This document shows positions 46,420 to 55,949 of a stretch of 64,000 nucleotides of DNA, in pieces; within the stretch, counting starts at the first letter, position 1; each line of letters opens with the position of its first letter. Both the position numbers and the translations under genes were made by a program. The notes beneath the pieces were generated by a model. That model saw nothing but the letters and a program-made list of their open reading frames with translations, made no database searches and was not told the origin of the DNA. Origin of the DNA: Shinisaurus crocodilurus (Eukaryota > Chordata > Lepidosauria > Squamata > Shinisauridae); contig CM037879.1 in the NCBI GenBank assembly GCA_021292165.1, positions 264,983,160-265,047,159 on the forward strand, read 5' to 3'.

Positions 46420-46735
46420 TCATTAGCAGCGGAACTGAAATCCCCACTTATGGAATAGCCTCCTCAGAGAGATCTGCCTTTATCTTTTTGGCACCAGGCA
46501 AAGACCTTTTTATTCTCTCAGGCCTTTTAATCCCCACTGTTCTGCTATGTTTTAAGTAGTTTTGTCTTTATACTTTCAGTTTTCTTCTGATGCTTGTTTC
46601 TAGCATCTGCTGACTTCAATTGAATGTTTATTGTGCTGTTTGTTTTTAGATGTTTATCATCATCTTTTGTTGTATGTCACCCTCAGCACTTTTAGGGTGA
46701 TTAATAATTTGTAGAAATAAATAAATAAGTTTTTA
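46420..46735 (+). mobile_element. L2-type LINE 3' end
   Basis: ATGGAATAGCCTCCTCAGAG, CAGGCAAAGACCTTTTTATT and the ending AATTTGTAGAAATAAATAAA follow the C-terminus plus 3' UTR plan of the other copies. Confidence 0.6.
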
Positions 46736-46847
46736 GGGTACTACAAGACTCATTGCTGCTGCTGTTGTTATTGTTGTTTTTAAAAGGTAGAGTGATCTGA
46801 GATGGGCAATAGTCCATAGGACAAGCGGGAAAGAGCATAATAGACAT

Positions 46848-46971
46848 AGGGTGCAATCCTATGCAAATTTAGGCAGAAAAAAGGCCTACAACTCCCAGCA
46901 TGCCCAGCTGGCTGGGGCATGCTTGGAGTTGTAGGCTTTTTTTCTGTATAAACTTGCATAGGATTGCTCCT
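46848..46971. mobile_element. Palindromic MITE (GTGCAATCCTATGCATG family), well preserved
   Basis: AGGGTGCAATCCTATGCAAA and AAGGCCTACAACTCCCAGC on the left pair with GCTTGGAGTTGTAGGCTTT and ACTTGCATAGGATTGCTCC on the right. Confidence 0.75.
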
Positions 46972-47029
46972 TTACCAGCTCAACCCAAAGGCCTATCTAG
47001 TCCAGCATCCTGTTTTCCACAGTGGTCAA

Positions 47030-49232
47030 TCAGATGCCTCTGGGAAGCCCACCAGTTGGACAGGAGCCTGGGAAGCCGACCAGGCTCCGGGCCACTTGGA
47101 ACAGCCTCCTGGGGCAGCATTCCGTAGACGCGATGGAGGCAGCATAGAAATTCTTTTTTGCTGCCTTCACCGCCACCTGGTAGGCTGAAGATGCAGCTCT
47201 AACCTGTGTCCAAACATCTTTGGAGCGGGATTTACACCATCGGCACTCTAGCCTTCTCAGCTCCCGCTTCAGAGCTCGTAATGATGGGGTAAACCATGGT
47301 GCTGTGCGAGCTCTATTCCGGTGAAGAGGGCGCTTTGGGGCCACTTGGTCTAGAGCCCTGGTAATTGCAGCATTCCAGTCATCCACCAGGGTCTCGACCG
47401 AGTTACCGTTGTGTGCTCCAATTCCCCAAGCGCGTTCAGGAATCCATTCGGATCTATAAGACGCCTGGGGTGGAACATCCTAATAGGTCCTTCACCCCTG
47501 CAGAGGGGTTGTGGTACCGAGAAATCCAACCCCACAAGATAGTGATCTGACCATGACAAGGGGGCGGTGGATATACCCCCGATTCCCAGATCATTTCCCA
47601 CCCACCTCCTCAGAAACAAAAGCCAAGTCCAGTGCATGACCGGCTACATGGGTTGGGCCAGTTAATACAGGATGCAGCTCCCAGGAAGCCATGGTCTCCA
47701 TGAAGTCCCGAGGTGCCCCCAGTGAGGGAAGCCCCTGAATGCACGTTGAAGTCCCCCAGCACCAACAGCCTGGGGGACTGCACACGCACCTCGGAGATCA
47801 CCTCCAGCACCTCGGCCAGGGAGTCTGTCGACTGTTGTGCAGTGGGGTGGACAGTACACAAGCAGAAACCCCAGACTGCCCTTAGGGCCCAACCTTCAGT
47901 ACATGCAATCAATAAACCTGGTGGGGTTGGATTGCAGTACATGCAATCCAACCCCACAAGATAGTGATCTGACCATGACAAGGGGGCGGTGGATATACCC
48001 CCGATTCCCAGATCATTTCCCACCCACCTCCTCAGAAACAAAAGCCAAGTCCAGTGCATGACCGGCTACATGGGTTGGGCCAGTTAATACAGGATGCAGC
48101 TCCCAGGAAGCCATGGTCTCCATGAAGTCCCGAGGTGCCCCCAGTGAGGGAAGCCCCTGAATGCACGTTGAAGTCCCCCAGCACCAACAGCCTGGGGGAC
48201 TGCACACGCACCTCGGAGATCACCTCCAGCACCTCGGCCAGGGAGTCTGTCGACTGTTGTGCAGTGGGGTGGACAGTACACAAGCAGAAACCCCAGACTG
48301 CCCTTAGGGCCCAACCTTCAGTACATGCAATCAAAAACCTGGTGGGGTTGGATTGCAGTACATGCAATCCAACCCCACAAGATAGTGATCTGACCATGAC
48401 AAGGGGGCGGTGGATATACCCCCGATTCCCAGATCATTTCCCACCCACCTCCTCAGAAACAAAAGCCAAGTCCAGTGCATGACCGGCTACATGGGTTGGG
48501 CCAGTTAATACAGGATGCAGCTCCCAGGAAGCCATGGTCTCCATGAAGTCCCGAGGTGCCCCCAGTGAGGGAAGCCCCTGAATGCACGTTGAAGTCCCCC
48601 AGCACCAACAGCCTGGGGGACTGCACACGCACCTCGGAGATCACCTCCAGCACCTCGGCCAGGGAGTCTGTCGACTGTTGTGCAGTGGGGTGGACAGTAC
48701 ACAAGCAGAAACCCCAGACTGCCCTTAGGGCCCAACCTCCAGTACATGCAATCAATAAACCTGGTCTCCTGGAGGGGGGGTCTGGTGAGGAGCAAGGACT
48801 CCCGGTAGATAACAGTCACCCCCCCTCCCTGTCCCCCCCCCTTGGTTGCTGGGCATACAAAAATCCAGCTGAACACAAGGCCACAAGAGTTGGAGCAGCG
48901 GCCTCATCCAGCCAGGTTTCCGTAATACATGCCAGGTCCGCACCCTTGTCCAGGATCAAGTCATGGATCAAAGATGTTTTTGGGGTAACAGACCTAGCAT
49001 TACACAACAGCAAATGCAAGGTAGAGGGAGGAGCCACACACACCCCAGTTATCCCTTGGCTCTGGGCAGGCCCGGAACATGGGATGGATATTAAGCATCT
49101 ATCCCTAGTTCCCCTTCCTCGGCATGGCCTGCCCCTAGCGCTCTGCCAGTGTCTGCCGCTCAACAATGGTATATTTTGCCCCCCAGAACCCCCTCCATTT
49201 TCTCTCTGAGATAGAAACATGCCCCCTTGCAT
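47030..49232 (-). pseudogene. CR1/L2-clade LINE ORF2: AP-endonuclease to linker region, with internal triplication
   Basis: On the minus strand the frame opens near 49232 and encodes LHLLLCNARSVTPKT, then ADLACITETWLDE, the start of an APE-type endonuclease. Later it shows SPRLLVLGDFNVHSGA, the catalytic GDFN block. After the third repeat unit it continues into the post-endonuclease linker with APKRPLHRNRARTAPWFTPS and LRRLECRWCKSRSKDVW. The reverse transcriptase domain is missing because the copy ends near 47030. The endonuclease segment is tandemly repeated (47523-48768) in units not divisible by three, which breaks the frame. Protein-level preservation is good, indicating a fairly young insertion. 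The clade is inferred from motif style. Confidence 0.82.
47523..48768. repeat. Three tandem copies of a 421-422-bp LINE segment
   Basis: Units start at 47523, 47945 and 48366 with AATCCAACCCCACAAGATAG and are almost identical. Differences are few, for example an ATAA versus AAA variant next to the junction and CTTCAG versus CTCCAG near 48738. Junctions carry a small inverted block, GTGGGGTTGGATTGCAGTAC followed by ATGCAATCCAACCCCAC. The third unit runs on into non-repeated LINE sequence at 48768. Confidence 0.95.
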
Positions 49233-49751
49233 TCCGCCAGTCAGGTGGGAAACCCACCCCTAAAACGCACCCCTGAAACCCCCAAGCCCCACTAAAAGAT
49301 TAAAGCAATAATTTATTGGTAATTATTATTTATTTATTGTTACATTTATATCCTGCCTTTTTTCCCCCCTCCAAGGGAAAAATTGGGGGTACATGGTGGG
49401 TGGACAAGACAGGGCCTTTTCTGCAGCAGCACCCTGACTGTGGAACTCCCTTCTGAGGGAGGTCAGGTTGGCTTCATCCTCACAAGGTTTTAGAAGGGCC
49501 TTTGATGGGTTGTAACATTGTCCTGGCTTGTTGGAAATAATGTTTTCTTTCTGCTTTTATTCTGTTGTGCATTTATTGTATTGTCAGCAGAAAGGCCATT
49601 TATAAATACTTTAAACAAAAACCCTTCCTGCACTCCCTGCCGTGTGCTGCCTTGTGAAACCCATGGGAAGAGGAAGAGGGTCTTGTGGGGACCCAGTTGA
49701 GCGATTCCAACCGGTTCTCCCTGATGGTCTGTTCTTTTCTTTCCAAACAAG
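49233..49751. other. LINE remnants and intron of the downstream coiled-coil gene
   Basis: 49318-49350 is an antisense-type TTATTTATT tail. About 49405-49510 encodes an L2-type end (GGGCCTTTTCTGCAGCAGC, TGTGGAACTCCCTTCTGAGG). The stretch closes with a polypyrimidine tract (TCTGTTCTTTTCTTTCC) and AACAAG acceptor. Confidence 0.5.
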
Positions 49752-49868
49752 CTGCAGAAAATCGAACGCCTGACCGAGGAGAACCAGTGCCTTGCCTTGG
49801 CTCAAGAGCACAGAAAGAAGGTGGTGGAGAAGAGGAAGCGGCTCCTCCCCCAGAAGAAGACGGGAGAG
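49752..49868 (+). CDS. Exon of an unidentified coiled-coil protein (third from last)
   Basis: The 117-nt block is 39 whole codons between an acceptor (TTTCTTTCCAAACAAG) and a donor (GAG|GTAGCA). It encodes LQKIERLTEENQCLALAQEH followed by a strongly basic KKVVEKRKRLLPQKK stretch. Leucines at heptad spacing predict a coiled coil running into a basic patch. The exon start could also be 49758, since CTGCAG ends in a second AG. I do not recognise the protein; the N-terminal exons must lie upstream, hidden among the repeats or beyond. It is in the same orientation as HIPK2. Coding status rests on splice sites, phase and codon quality. Confidence 0.62.
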
Positions 49869-50047
49869 GTAGCAGCATGGGGCAGGGTGTGCTCTGCGAT
49901 ACCAGTGAGGGCCATAAATGGCTATTAGATATCAGAGTTAAATGGAACATTCATGTTCCAAGACAGTATATCTCTGAATTCCAGGTCCAAGGCACAGGGC
50001 CCTTTGGCTGACTCAGCAGGGCTCTTCCAATGTTTCCATGTTCGCAG

Positions 50048-50146
50048 GTGTTGTGTCTTGTTTCTCATCTCAGTGCCCTGGACCGGAAGCTGGAAGGATA
50101 TGGTTCTGAAGAGCACAACGAGACTCCAGAATTTCCTTCCAGAGAG
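50048..50146 (+). CDS. Exon of an unidentified coiled-coil protein (second from last)
   Basis: The 99-nt block is 33 whole codons between TTTCCATGTTCGCAG and the donor GAG|GTAAGA. It encodes VLCLVSHLSALDRKLEGYGS, a further helical heptad stretch, then the acidic EEHNETPEFPSRE. The phase is 0 on both sides, matching the exons at 49752 and 50811, so all three join without a frame break. Confidence 0.62.
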
Positions 50147-50810
50147 GTAAGAACAGAGAAGCTTTTTGCCATTTTTCACAGGGAGCTATACAATATGTAC
50201 AAGCATGATACCTGCATGGTTCCCCCCTGGGAAAAGACTTTTTTTTAACCATCTCTAAATCCCTCTTTAAAAAGGGACTTTTAATTTTGACAGCTGGCAA
50301 AAGGAAGAACTCCTGTAAATGGGGTGGCTCGCACTTTTCCATGTTGCCGAGCACCTAGAGTCTCTGGAACAAGAGGACAAGCGAAATCAGCCTTAGGACA
50401 GGAAAGTCCAAAAAAAGATGAGGCTCTTGCCACAAATGGGGTGTAAATCCCACCCACCCCTTTCTCGAGAGCAGAAAGTTTGTTGCTGGCTCTGGGGTGA
50501 CTGGGGGGGAGTGGAGAAGGGAGGTGGGAAGCAGTAGGGTGCACAGCCTTTATGCCCCCAGGGGTGTCAGGTGTGGGTGCCACACTGTGTGTGCACATAC
50601 ATAAAGCACACATACACATCAAAGCCCAAGAGAACCAGCCCAATGACCTTGTGGACCAAAATAGTCTCTTCTTGTTCAATCTGCTTCCAAGGGATGTGAC
50701 AGAAGTTGACATCTGAACTTCATAGGTTAATGGGGTGGGTTCCTTCAAATCCTGTGGGAAGAGGGAGACAACAAGACCCATTTTTCTCTTCCTCTCCTTT
50801 TCATTCACAG

Positions 50811-50900
50811 TCTGACGACACCTTTGTGGACAGCCCCAGCATGGAGGACGAGGTGCGGGACATTCCCTCTGATTCAGCGAGGTATCCTGTTCTCCGCTGA
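50811..50900 (+). CDS. Last coding exon of the unidentified coiled-coil protein
   Basis: A strong acceptor (C/T-rich tract, TTTTCATTCACAG) leads into 29 codons and TGA. The peptide SDDTFVDSPSMEDEVRDIPS then SARYPVLR is acidic and serine-rich, a plausible phosphorylated tail (SDD, SPSMEDE casein-kinase-like sites). No membrane anchor or known domain is present. A possible polyadenylation hexamer AATAAA lies near 51664. I could not match the tail to a named gene. Confidence 0.62.
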   Translation, partial: SDDTFVDSPSMEDEVRDIPSDSARYPVLR

Positions 50901-51152
50901 GGGCATCTCAAGTGGTTGAGGGATTCAAGCACTTTCCCCTCTTGTTGGCAGGATTGGGGATCGTCCTTGTGCTGATGCAACACGGGAACAAAAATATGTT
51001 TTATCGTCAAACCATGTATGCCAACGGCCCAAGAAGAGAATGCATGGACACAATATACCAGCCATCAGCAAGCAACGTAACACACTGACAAAACTGTGTG
51101 AAGCTGCTTTCACACTATACCCATGTGCCCATGAATCATAAGACAAATGAAG
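50901..51152 (+). other. Likely 3' UTR of the unidentified gene
   Basis: Non-repetitive sequence follows the TGA. No coding or repeat signature is seen before the SINE at 51153. Confidence 0.4.
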
Positions 51153-51329
51153 AGGGGCTAAAGTGGTAGAGCACCTGCTTTGCATGCAGAAGGTCCCAGG
51201 TTCAATCCCTGGCATCTCCAGGTAGGGATAAGAAAGAATCCTGCCTGAAACCCTGGAGAGTTGTTGCCGGTCCGTGTTGACAATACTGGGCTAGATGGAC
51301 CCATAGTCTGACTCAGAGCAGCTTCCTAA
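51153..51329 (+). mobile_element. tRNA-Ala(UGC)-derived SINE
   Basis: GGGGCTAAAGTGGTAGAGCA (A box), CTTTGCATGCAG with a TGC anticodon and CAGGTTCAATCCCTGG (B box) are followed by the body CCCTGGAGAGTTGTTGCCGG and CTGACTCAGAGCAGCTTCCTA. It is in the probable 3' UTR of the preceding gene. Confidence 0.83.
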
Positions 51330-51463
51330 GTGGACAAAGATGGGTAGTTGAAAAAAGGGCCATCTCAGATTATAGGATGCTGAATGGAAAATGGGTACTA
51401 CTTTATGTCACCTTAGGAGCTGGAACTGCGTTAACCTTCTGCAGAAATCCGTAGGATTGGGCT

Positions 51464-52199
51464 CAGCGGTGCAGCTGGGAAATTCTAGACCCTGAACTTA
51501 ATGGTCTTATCCCACCCACCTCTTTAGATGGCCACGTGTGTTACTGAAACACACAACTGGCATTTCTTCCCTGCCCCTCCCACGATCCCATTCCTTGCTT
51601 TACAGCTCTACATCCCTGATAAGTTAAAACAGCAACAACAAAACTGTTTGCCAATCTGATAAAATAAATACTCTGAGCATGTGCAGTTTTGCATTTTAAA
51701 CTCACTTAAATCATAGCACCGCAGGAATGGAGTTTACTTCTGCTGCTCTCATCATCTGCCACTGTCCGGGTGGTAATTTATCAGCCATGTTACCCTGCCC
51801 ACACTTTAAGGTCAGCAAGAGAGGCAAGCCTTTCTAATTTGCCCACCTGTGAGAGCAGTTAGGCGGGTGACCACATGAGAGAGGACCTTTTCCGCAGTGA
51901 CCCTACACCTCTGGAATAACTTGCCATTGGGGGTCCTCCAGGGCAGGCACTGTCATTGCAAGCTTTTAAGAAGGCCCTGAAAACATACTATTTTACTTTG
52001 GCCTTCTGCTGATATGTTCGCTGGTGTTGCTGTTTTTGTCTTTATTGTGTTTTTAAGACTCTTATCAGTTTTTATTATGTGTTTTATTCTACACAGCCTT
52101 GGGAGGGCTCCTGTTTTGAAAAGCGGCAAAGAAATATTTTAAATAAAAAATAACAATTTGGAGAGCTCCTGGACTTTGGCCCCCAAGGCTACACCACTG
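51464..52199. mobile_element. hAT element with nested L2 tail, near-perfect target duplication
   Basis: The left end CAGCGGTGCAGCTGGG and the right end (inward) CAGTGGTGTAGCCTTGG are inverted repeats. The flanks ATTGGGCT (51456-51463) and ATTTGGCT (52200-52207) match at 7 of 8. The left body is clearly homologous to 61393-61817 (shared ACTCTGAGCATGTGC and ATTTTAAACT blocks). An L2-type LINE end has inserted at about 51845-52150. Confidence 0.78.
51845..52150 (+). mobile_element. L2-type LINE 3' end nested in hAT 51464-52199
   Basis: ACCTTTTCCGCAGTGACCCT, CTGGAATAACTTGCC and AGAAGGCCCTGAAAACATAC encode the degenerate C-terminus. The tail ends AAGAAATATTTTAAATAAA. Confidence 0.65.
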
Positions 52200-52207
52200 A
52201 TTTGGCT

Positions 52208-53523
52208 GTGTCTACCTATTCATTGACTTCATACCAAAGAGCAGGGGTGGTGCTAGGTACCAAAAAGATCCGGGGCTCAGGCCCACAGGACCAAAAAAAA
52301 AAAGAATCAAAGATTTGCACATGCTAAATTACATATGCTCTAAATGTGTGTGTCTCTTTAAAGGACCCTGTTTCCTAAGGACACCTATGAAGAGAAAGCC
52401 TGAGGGAACACACACTTCGCCCCCCCCCACAGCTCACCTGCATAATCCCTGCCCAGGGCAGGAGAGCTCAGTCCCAGACACACATTTACATTTAGATAGC
52501 CTTCGCCAAGCACCCTCAATTTACATTTACATTCAATGGTTTTCCCCCAAGCAATTTCAATGGACTGTCAAGTACCCTCAATCACCCTTTTCAAGCACCC
52601 TTGAGGAGCCATGGGGCAAGGGGGCACTGAGAGAAACCTCAGCATGCCTCCCGCCTGGCCGGACCGGTTCCGTCCTGTCAGCAAAGGGAGGGGTTGGGGA
52701 AGCAAGGTGGGGGTGAGCAAGGGGGTAAAAGAAGCAGCAACGGCTTCTAGGAGTTGTTGGGAGCAAGGTGCCACAGATCTCGGCTCAGGCCAGTCCGGAC
52801 ACTCAACCCCCAAGCAGAGTGCCTGGGTACATTGCTGTAAGTTCGTTCAGTTTCTAGTGTTAGACTAGGTTAGAATCTCCAGTGTTAGCTAGACTAGCGT
52901 ATAATCTTTGTTGTTTTGTAGTTCTGAGTGTGTGTAATAAGACACTTCCTTTTCTGCTAGTTTCACTTTCCCTTATCTTCCTTTTCAATTTGTATTGTTT
53001 ACTATCAAATAAAGGTACTTTCATTTTTGCCTAGAAGTAGTTTTGCTTTGACTTGGTGCTAAATTCCAGTGTTTACTACTGATCTAAATCTGGAATTGCA
53101 GGCAGAGCGTTCCGGGCTGTCAAAATAGCTGCGGAAGCTCATGCTTTGCAGGAACGGACCAGCGGCGGCCCTTCACAACACCCCTATTTGTAAAAAGGGA
53201 TGTATGGACAGGGGAGAGGAGGGCATTTGATTTCAGGAAAAACAACAACCCCTCAGGCTGAAAGATGCAGGGGAAAGGCAGGAGATGAAGCACATGTGGG
53301 CAAAATCCAGCTAGTCCAGGGGGATCAGATGCAACAGATCATCAGGGCCCCAGTATCTTTATTTCAGCAAGTGCCCATGGACAGCAGGGTGGTGGGGCAG
53401 ATGGCCTCCCAGATATTCAGGGCTCCAAATGAAAGATTTGGGGCTCCAGCCCTCATGGGCTATCGTCTAACACCATCTCTGCCAAAGAGTATACAACATC
53501 TATATAGAATATGGTTGTATACT
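52208..53523. other. Repeat-like DNA of unclear type
   Basis: It starts near a possible hAT terminus CAGGGGTGGTGCTAGG (52233), with a weak counterpart CACAACACCCCT near 53175. It contains short repeats of CTCAATTTACATTTACATT and AAGCACCCT, and an AATAAAGG near 53010. The frame at 53200-53589 ends in the LINE zinc finger but its upstream part shows no LINE homology. Confidence 0.35.
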
Positions 53524-53598
53524 GGGCACTGTGGGAAGCTGTGTGGATCTAGAATTGGCCTCCACAGTCACTTACGGACCCATCGCTAGAGTCTACAC
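53524..53598 (+). pseudogene. LINE zinc-finger C-terminus, left piece (split by hAT)
   Basis: The plus strand encodes GHCGKLCGSRIGLHSHLRTH and a stop at about 53589, homologous to the minus-strand copies at 3551 and 32580. The tail continues after the hAT element at 55558. Confidence 0.78.
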
Positions 53599-53758
53599 CA
53601 GGGGTCTGCAACCTTTAAGACAAAAAGAGCCACTTGGACCCGTTTCCGAAGAAAAAAAAAACTGGGAGCCGCAAAACCATCAGAGGGCCCCATAGCAAAA
53701 TTTGCAAAATAATCTGCCCCCCTCACATAAAGTAATAATGCCCCACATATAAAATGTA

Positions 53759-53842
53759 ATAATTTCCCCTACCTATGCACCCAACATAATCCACCAGCGA
53801 GAGCTGGTGGATTATGTTGGGTGCATAGGTAGGGGAAATTAT
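53759..53842. repeat. Perfect inverted repeat, 40-bp arms and 4-bp loop
   Basis: The arms 53759-53798 and 53803-53842 are exact reverse complements around GAGA, inside the hAT element. Confidence 0.95.
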
Positions 53843-54182
53843 CAGCTGACGGATGATGGGGGTGTTGCTGGTGGATGATGGGATGCCACCAGCAACATCC
53901 CCCCCCCCAAGCAGTAGCATCCCGTCATCAGCACCATCCAGCAGTAGCACCCTCATCATCCACCAGAAACACCCTCCATGTGGTAATAGCACCCCTCATC
54001 ATCCATCAGCAGGATTTGCTGGTGGATGATGGGGGTGCTACTGCTGGGGGGAGGGTGTTGCTGGTGGATGATGAGGGTGCTACTCAGGCCTGTCTTTAAT
54101 GTGGGGCAAAAGGGGCAGCTGCAACAGCTGGAGGCACCCTGATTGGGAAACAGAGCACTTCCCCCTACCCTGGGGCTCTTTA

Positions 54183-54264
54183 GCTGTTGCACAACTACAA
54201 CTCCCAGCATGCCCGGATAGCCAAAGGCTGTCCGGGCATGCTGGGAGTTGTAGTTTTGCAACAG
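54183..54264. mobile_element. Palindromic MITE-like segment inside the hAT element
   Basis: GCTGTTGCACAACTACAAC and CCCAGCATGCCCGGATAGCC are mirrored by GGCTGTCCGGGCATGCTGGG and TTGTAGTTTTGCAACAGC, with flanking CAGCTGGAGGCAC repeated at both sides (54125 and 54261). Confidence 0.75.
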
Positions 54265-55150
54265 CTGGAGGCACTCTGATTGTAATCCCCCCCAGCCAAT
54301 TTAATTCTCCCCTGATCCATTTGTGCCCTGATTAGAGGGGGGGGGGAAGAATCTCAATGAAAATACCACAAGGGGATCAGGGGGGTTCAATCCTGGGCCG
54401 GCCATACATTTACCAAATTACCCCCGGTGGCTCCCCCGCCCACAGCCACTCATGAAAATCTCTCCCCCCGAGTCCCCCGGCCCCTCATGATACCCCGGTC
54501 CCGACCCATTCCTTCATTTTGGCACCCGCTCCCATCCCCGCAGCGATATTGTAATTTGTGTTTTATTCTTCTTTATAACCTGTTTTGGATTGTTTTTAAG
54601 AAATGCAGGGTTAAAAAAGCAGTTAATAAATAAATAAATTTATGGAGATATTATTTTGTTCTATTGCTATTAGTTTTCCAATAATTTGTACATGAATCTT
54701 TTCCCCCTTGTTTTCTGATAACTATTACTGCTTTCACGCAGGCCTGCCTCCTCGCCTGCTTGTGCTCTCCGCGGCGAGCCGGCCGCGCTGGTCCCTCGAC
54801 ACGCTGGACCCCGCGCTATGTTTTTGGCGGGGGGGGAACTTTGGCGCGTGCAGGAGCCCTCCTCTCTTCTGCCGCTCACCCGCTCGCGTCCCTGCTGCCC
54901 GGGGTGGGTGGGTGCTGCCGCCGTGCCAAAGTTCCCCCGCCCCGCCAAAGTTCCCCCGCCAAAATCATAGCGCGGGGGTCCAGCGCGCCGAAGCAGCTGG
55001 ATGTGATGCGGCGGCGGCGGCTTCAGCGGCTCTGGCATTGACTCCAGCGGCGGCAGCTAGAGCGGCGCGGAGAACGCTCCGTGCCGCTCAGAAGAGCGAA
55101 ATCGGGCTGCCCCCGCCAACAGAATCAGGCCATATGTGAGGCGGTGGCAA

Positions 55151-55400
55151 AGTTTTTTGCGGAGCAGGCAGCCTTGTCCTGCTCTCCTCTCTTCCGCTGC
55201 CTGCCTGCTCGAGTCCCAGCTTCCGGGGGGGGGGGGGGTGCCGCTGCCGCTGCCAAGTTTTTTGCGGAGCAGGCAGCCTTGTCCTGCCCTCCTCTCTTCC
55301 GCTGCCTGCCTGCTCGAGTCCCTGCTTCCGGGGGGGGGGGGTGCCGCTGCCGCTGCCAAGTTTTTTTCCCTGCAGGAGCCCTCCTCCTGTCTTCCACTGG
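55151..55400 (+). repeat. GC-rich tandem duplication, about 105-bp period
   Basis: Units start at 55151 and 55256 with AGTTTTTTGCGGAGCAGGCA, with a diverging third start at 55359. Each unit ends in a G-run (12-13 and 11 bases) and GTGCCGCTGCCGCTGCC. The G-runs could form quadruplexes. Frames across it on both strands are compositional. Confidence 0.9.
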
Positions 55401-55557
55401 ACCGGTTGGAGGCACGCAGAGGAAGGTAGGGGGAAAAATATTTGGTTTTTTTTCCCAGCATTCCAGCGGAGTCTCAGACCGGAGCGGAGCCGCGGCAAAG
55501 GTTTGAAAGAGCCGCATGCGGCTCCGGAGCCGCGGGTTGCAGACCCCTGGTCTACAC

Positions 55558-55620
55558 AATCTTCTTTAGAATTTCCTCCTTTTATCCCGGAAGACAGATG
55601 AGTGATCGCCTGATGATACT
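55558..55620 (+). pseudogene. LINE 3' tail, right piece (split by hAT)
   Basis: AATCTTCTTTAGAATTTCCT, TTATCCCGGAAGACAG and GAGTGATCGCCTGATGATA continue the tail interrupted at 53598 and match the other two copies in reverse complement. Confidence 0.75.
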
Positions 55621-55949
55621 GGGCAGGAGGTGTGGGGAAGATGCCCCCAAAGTGATGACTTCAGATGCTGTTTCAGTAGTATGTTGTTTTCTGCAACCAT
55701 ATGGGCTAGAACCTTGATCTTTAAAACAACAACACCTTGCAATTTTGTCACGGATGAATAGTGTAAGAATGTGTGTGGGATGAATACCTCTGTACATCTT
55801 TACTACGATATAGCGTAAAAGGCATCCCTGCTTGTTTCCTCATCCCAATGATGTATGTTGGGTATAGCGGCTTGAGGGGAAACAAATCCAAATCATTATC
55901 CCGCAAGCAAAATAACTTAAGCGCAAAGATGCCCATCCGTTCCCATTGC
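55621..55949. other. Intergenic, upstream of the CpG island
   Basis: Ordinary-composition DNA with no supported feature. Confidence 0.4.

Larger units (their letters stand above)
53599..55549. mobile_element. 1951-bp hAT element nested in a LINE end, with perfect 8-bp duplication
   Basis: The left end CAGGGGTCTGCAACC and the right end GGTTGCAGACCCCTG are perfect 15-bp inverted repeats. GTCTACAC flanks both sides (53591-53598 and 55550-55557). Removing element plus one duplication restores the LINE tail exactly as in the copies at 3540 and 32570. The interior holds an 84-bp perfect foldback (53759-53842), further GGTGGATGATG inverted blocks (to about 54075), a palindromic segment (54183-54264) and a CpG-rich right third (54720-55540) with a 105-bp tandem duplication. 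No transposase frame is recognisable, so it is non-autonomous. Confidence 0.93.

Noticed and set aside
48556..49209. 217-codon plus-strand open frame
   Set aside because: It is antisense to the LINE endonuclease frame, and its repeated start peptide recurs in each tandem unit. It is a shadow of the LINE.
52233..53183. A further hAT element beginning CAGGGGTGGTGCTAGG
   Set aside because: The right end match (CACAACACCCCT) is weak and no 8-bp duplication is readable.
55057..55559. Several 134-144-codon frames on both strands
   Set aside because: They are produced by the GC-rich 105-bp tandem duplication with G-runs; repeated peptides and no domain.
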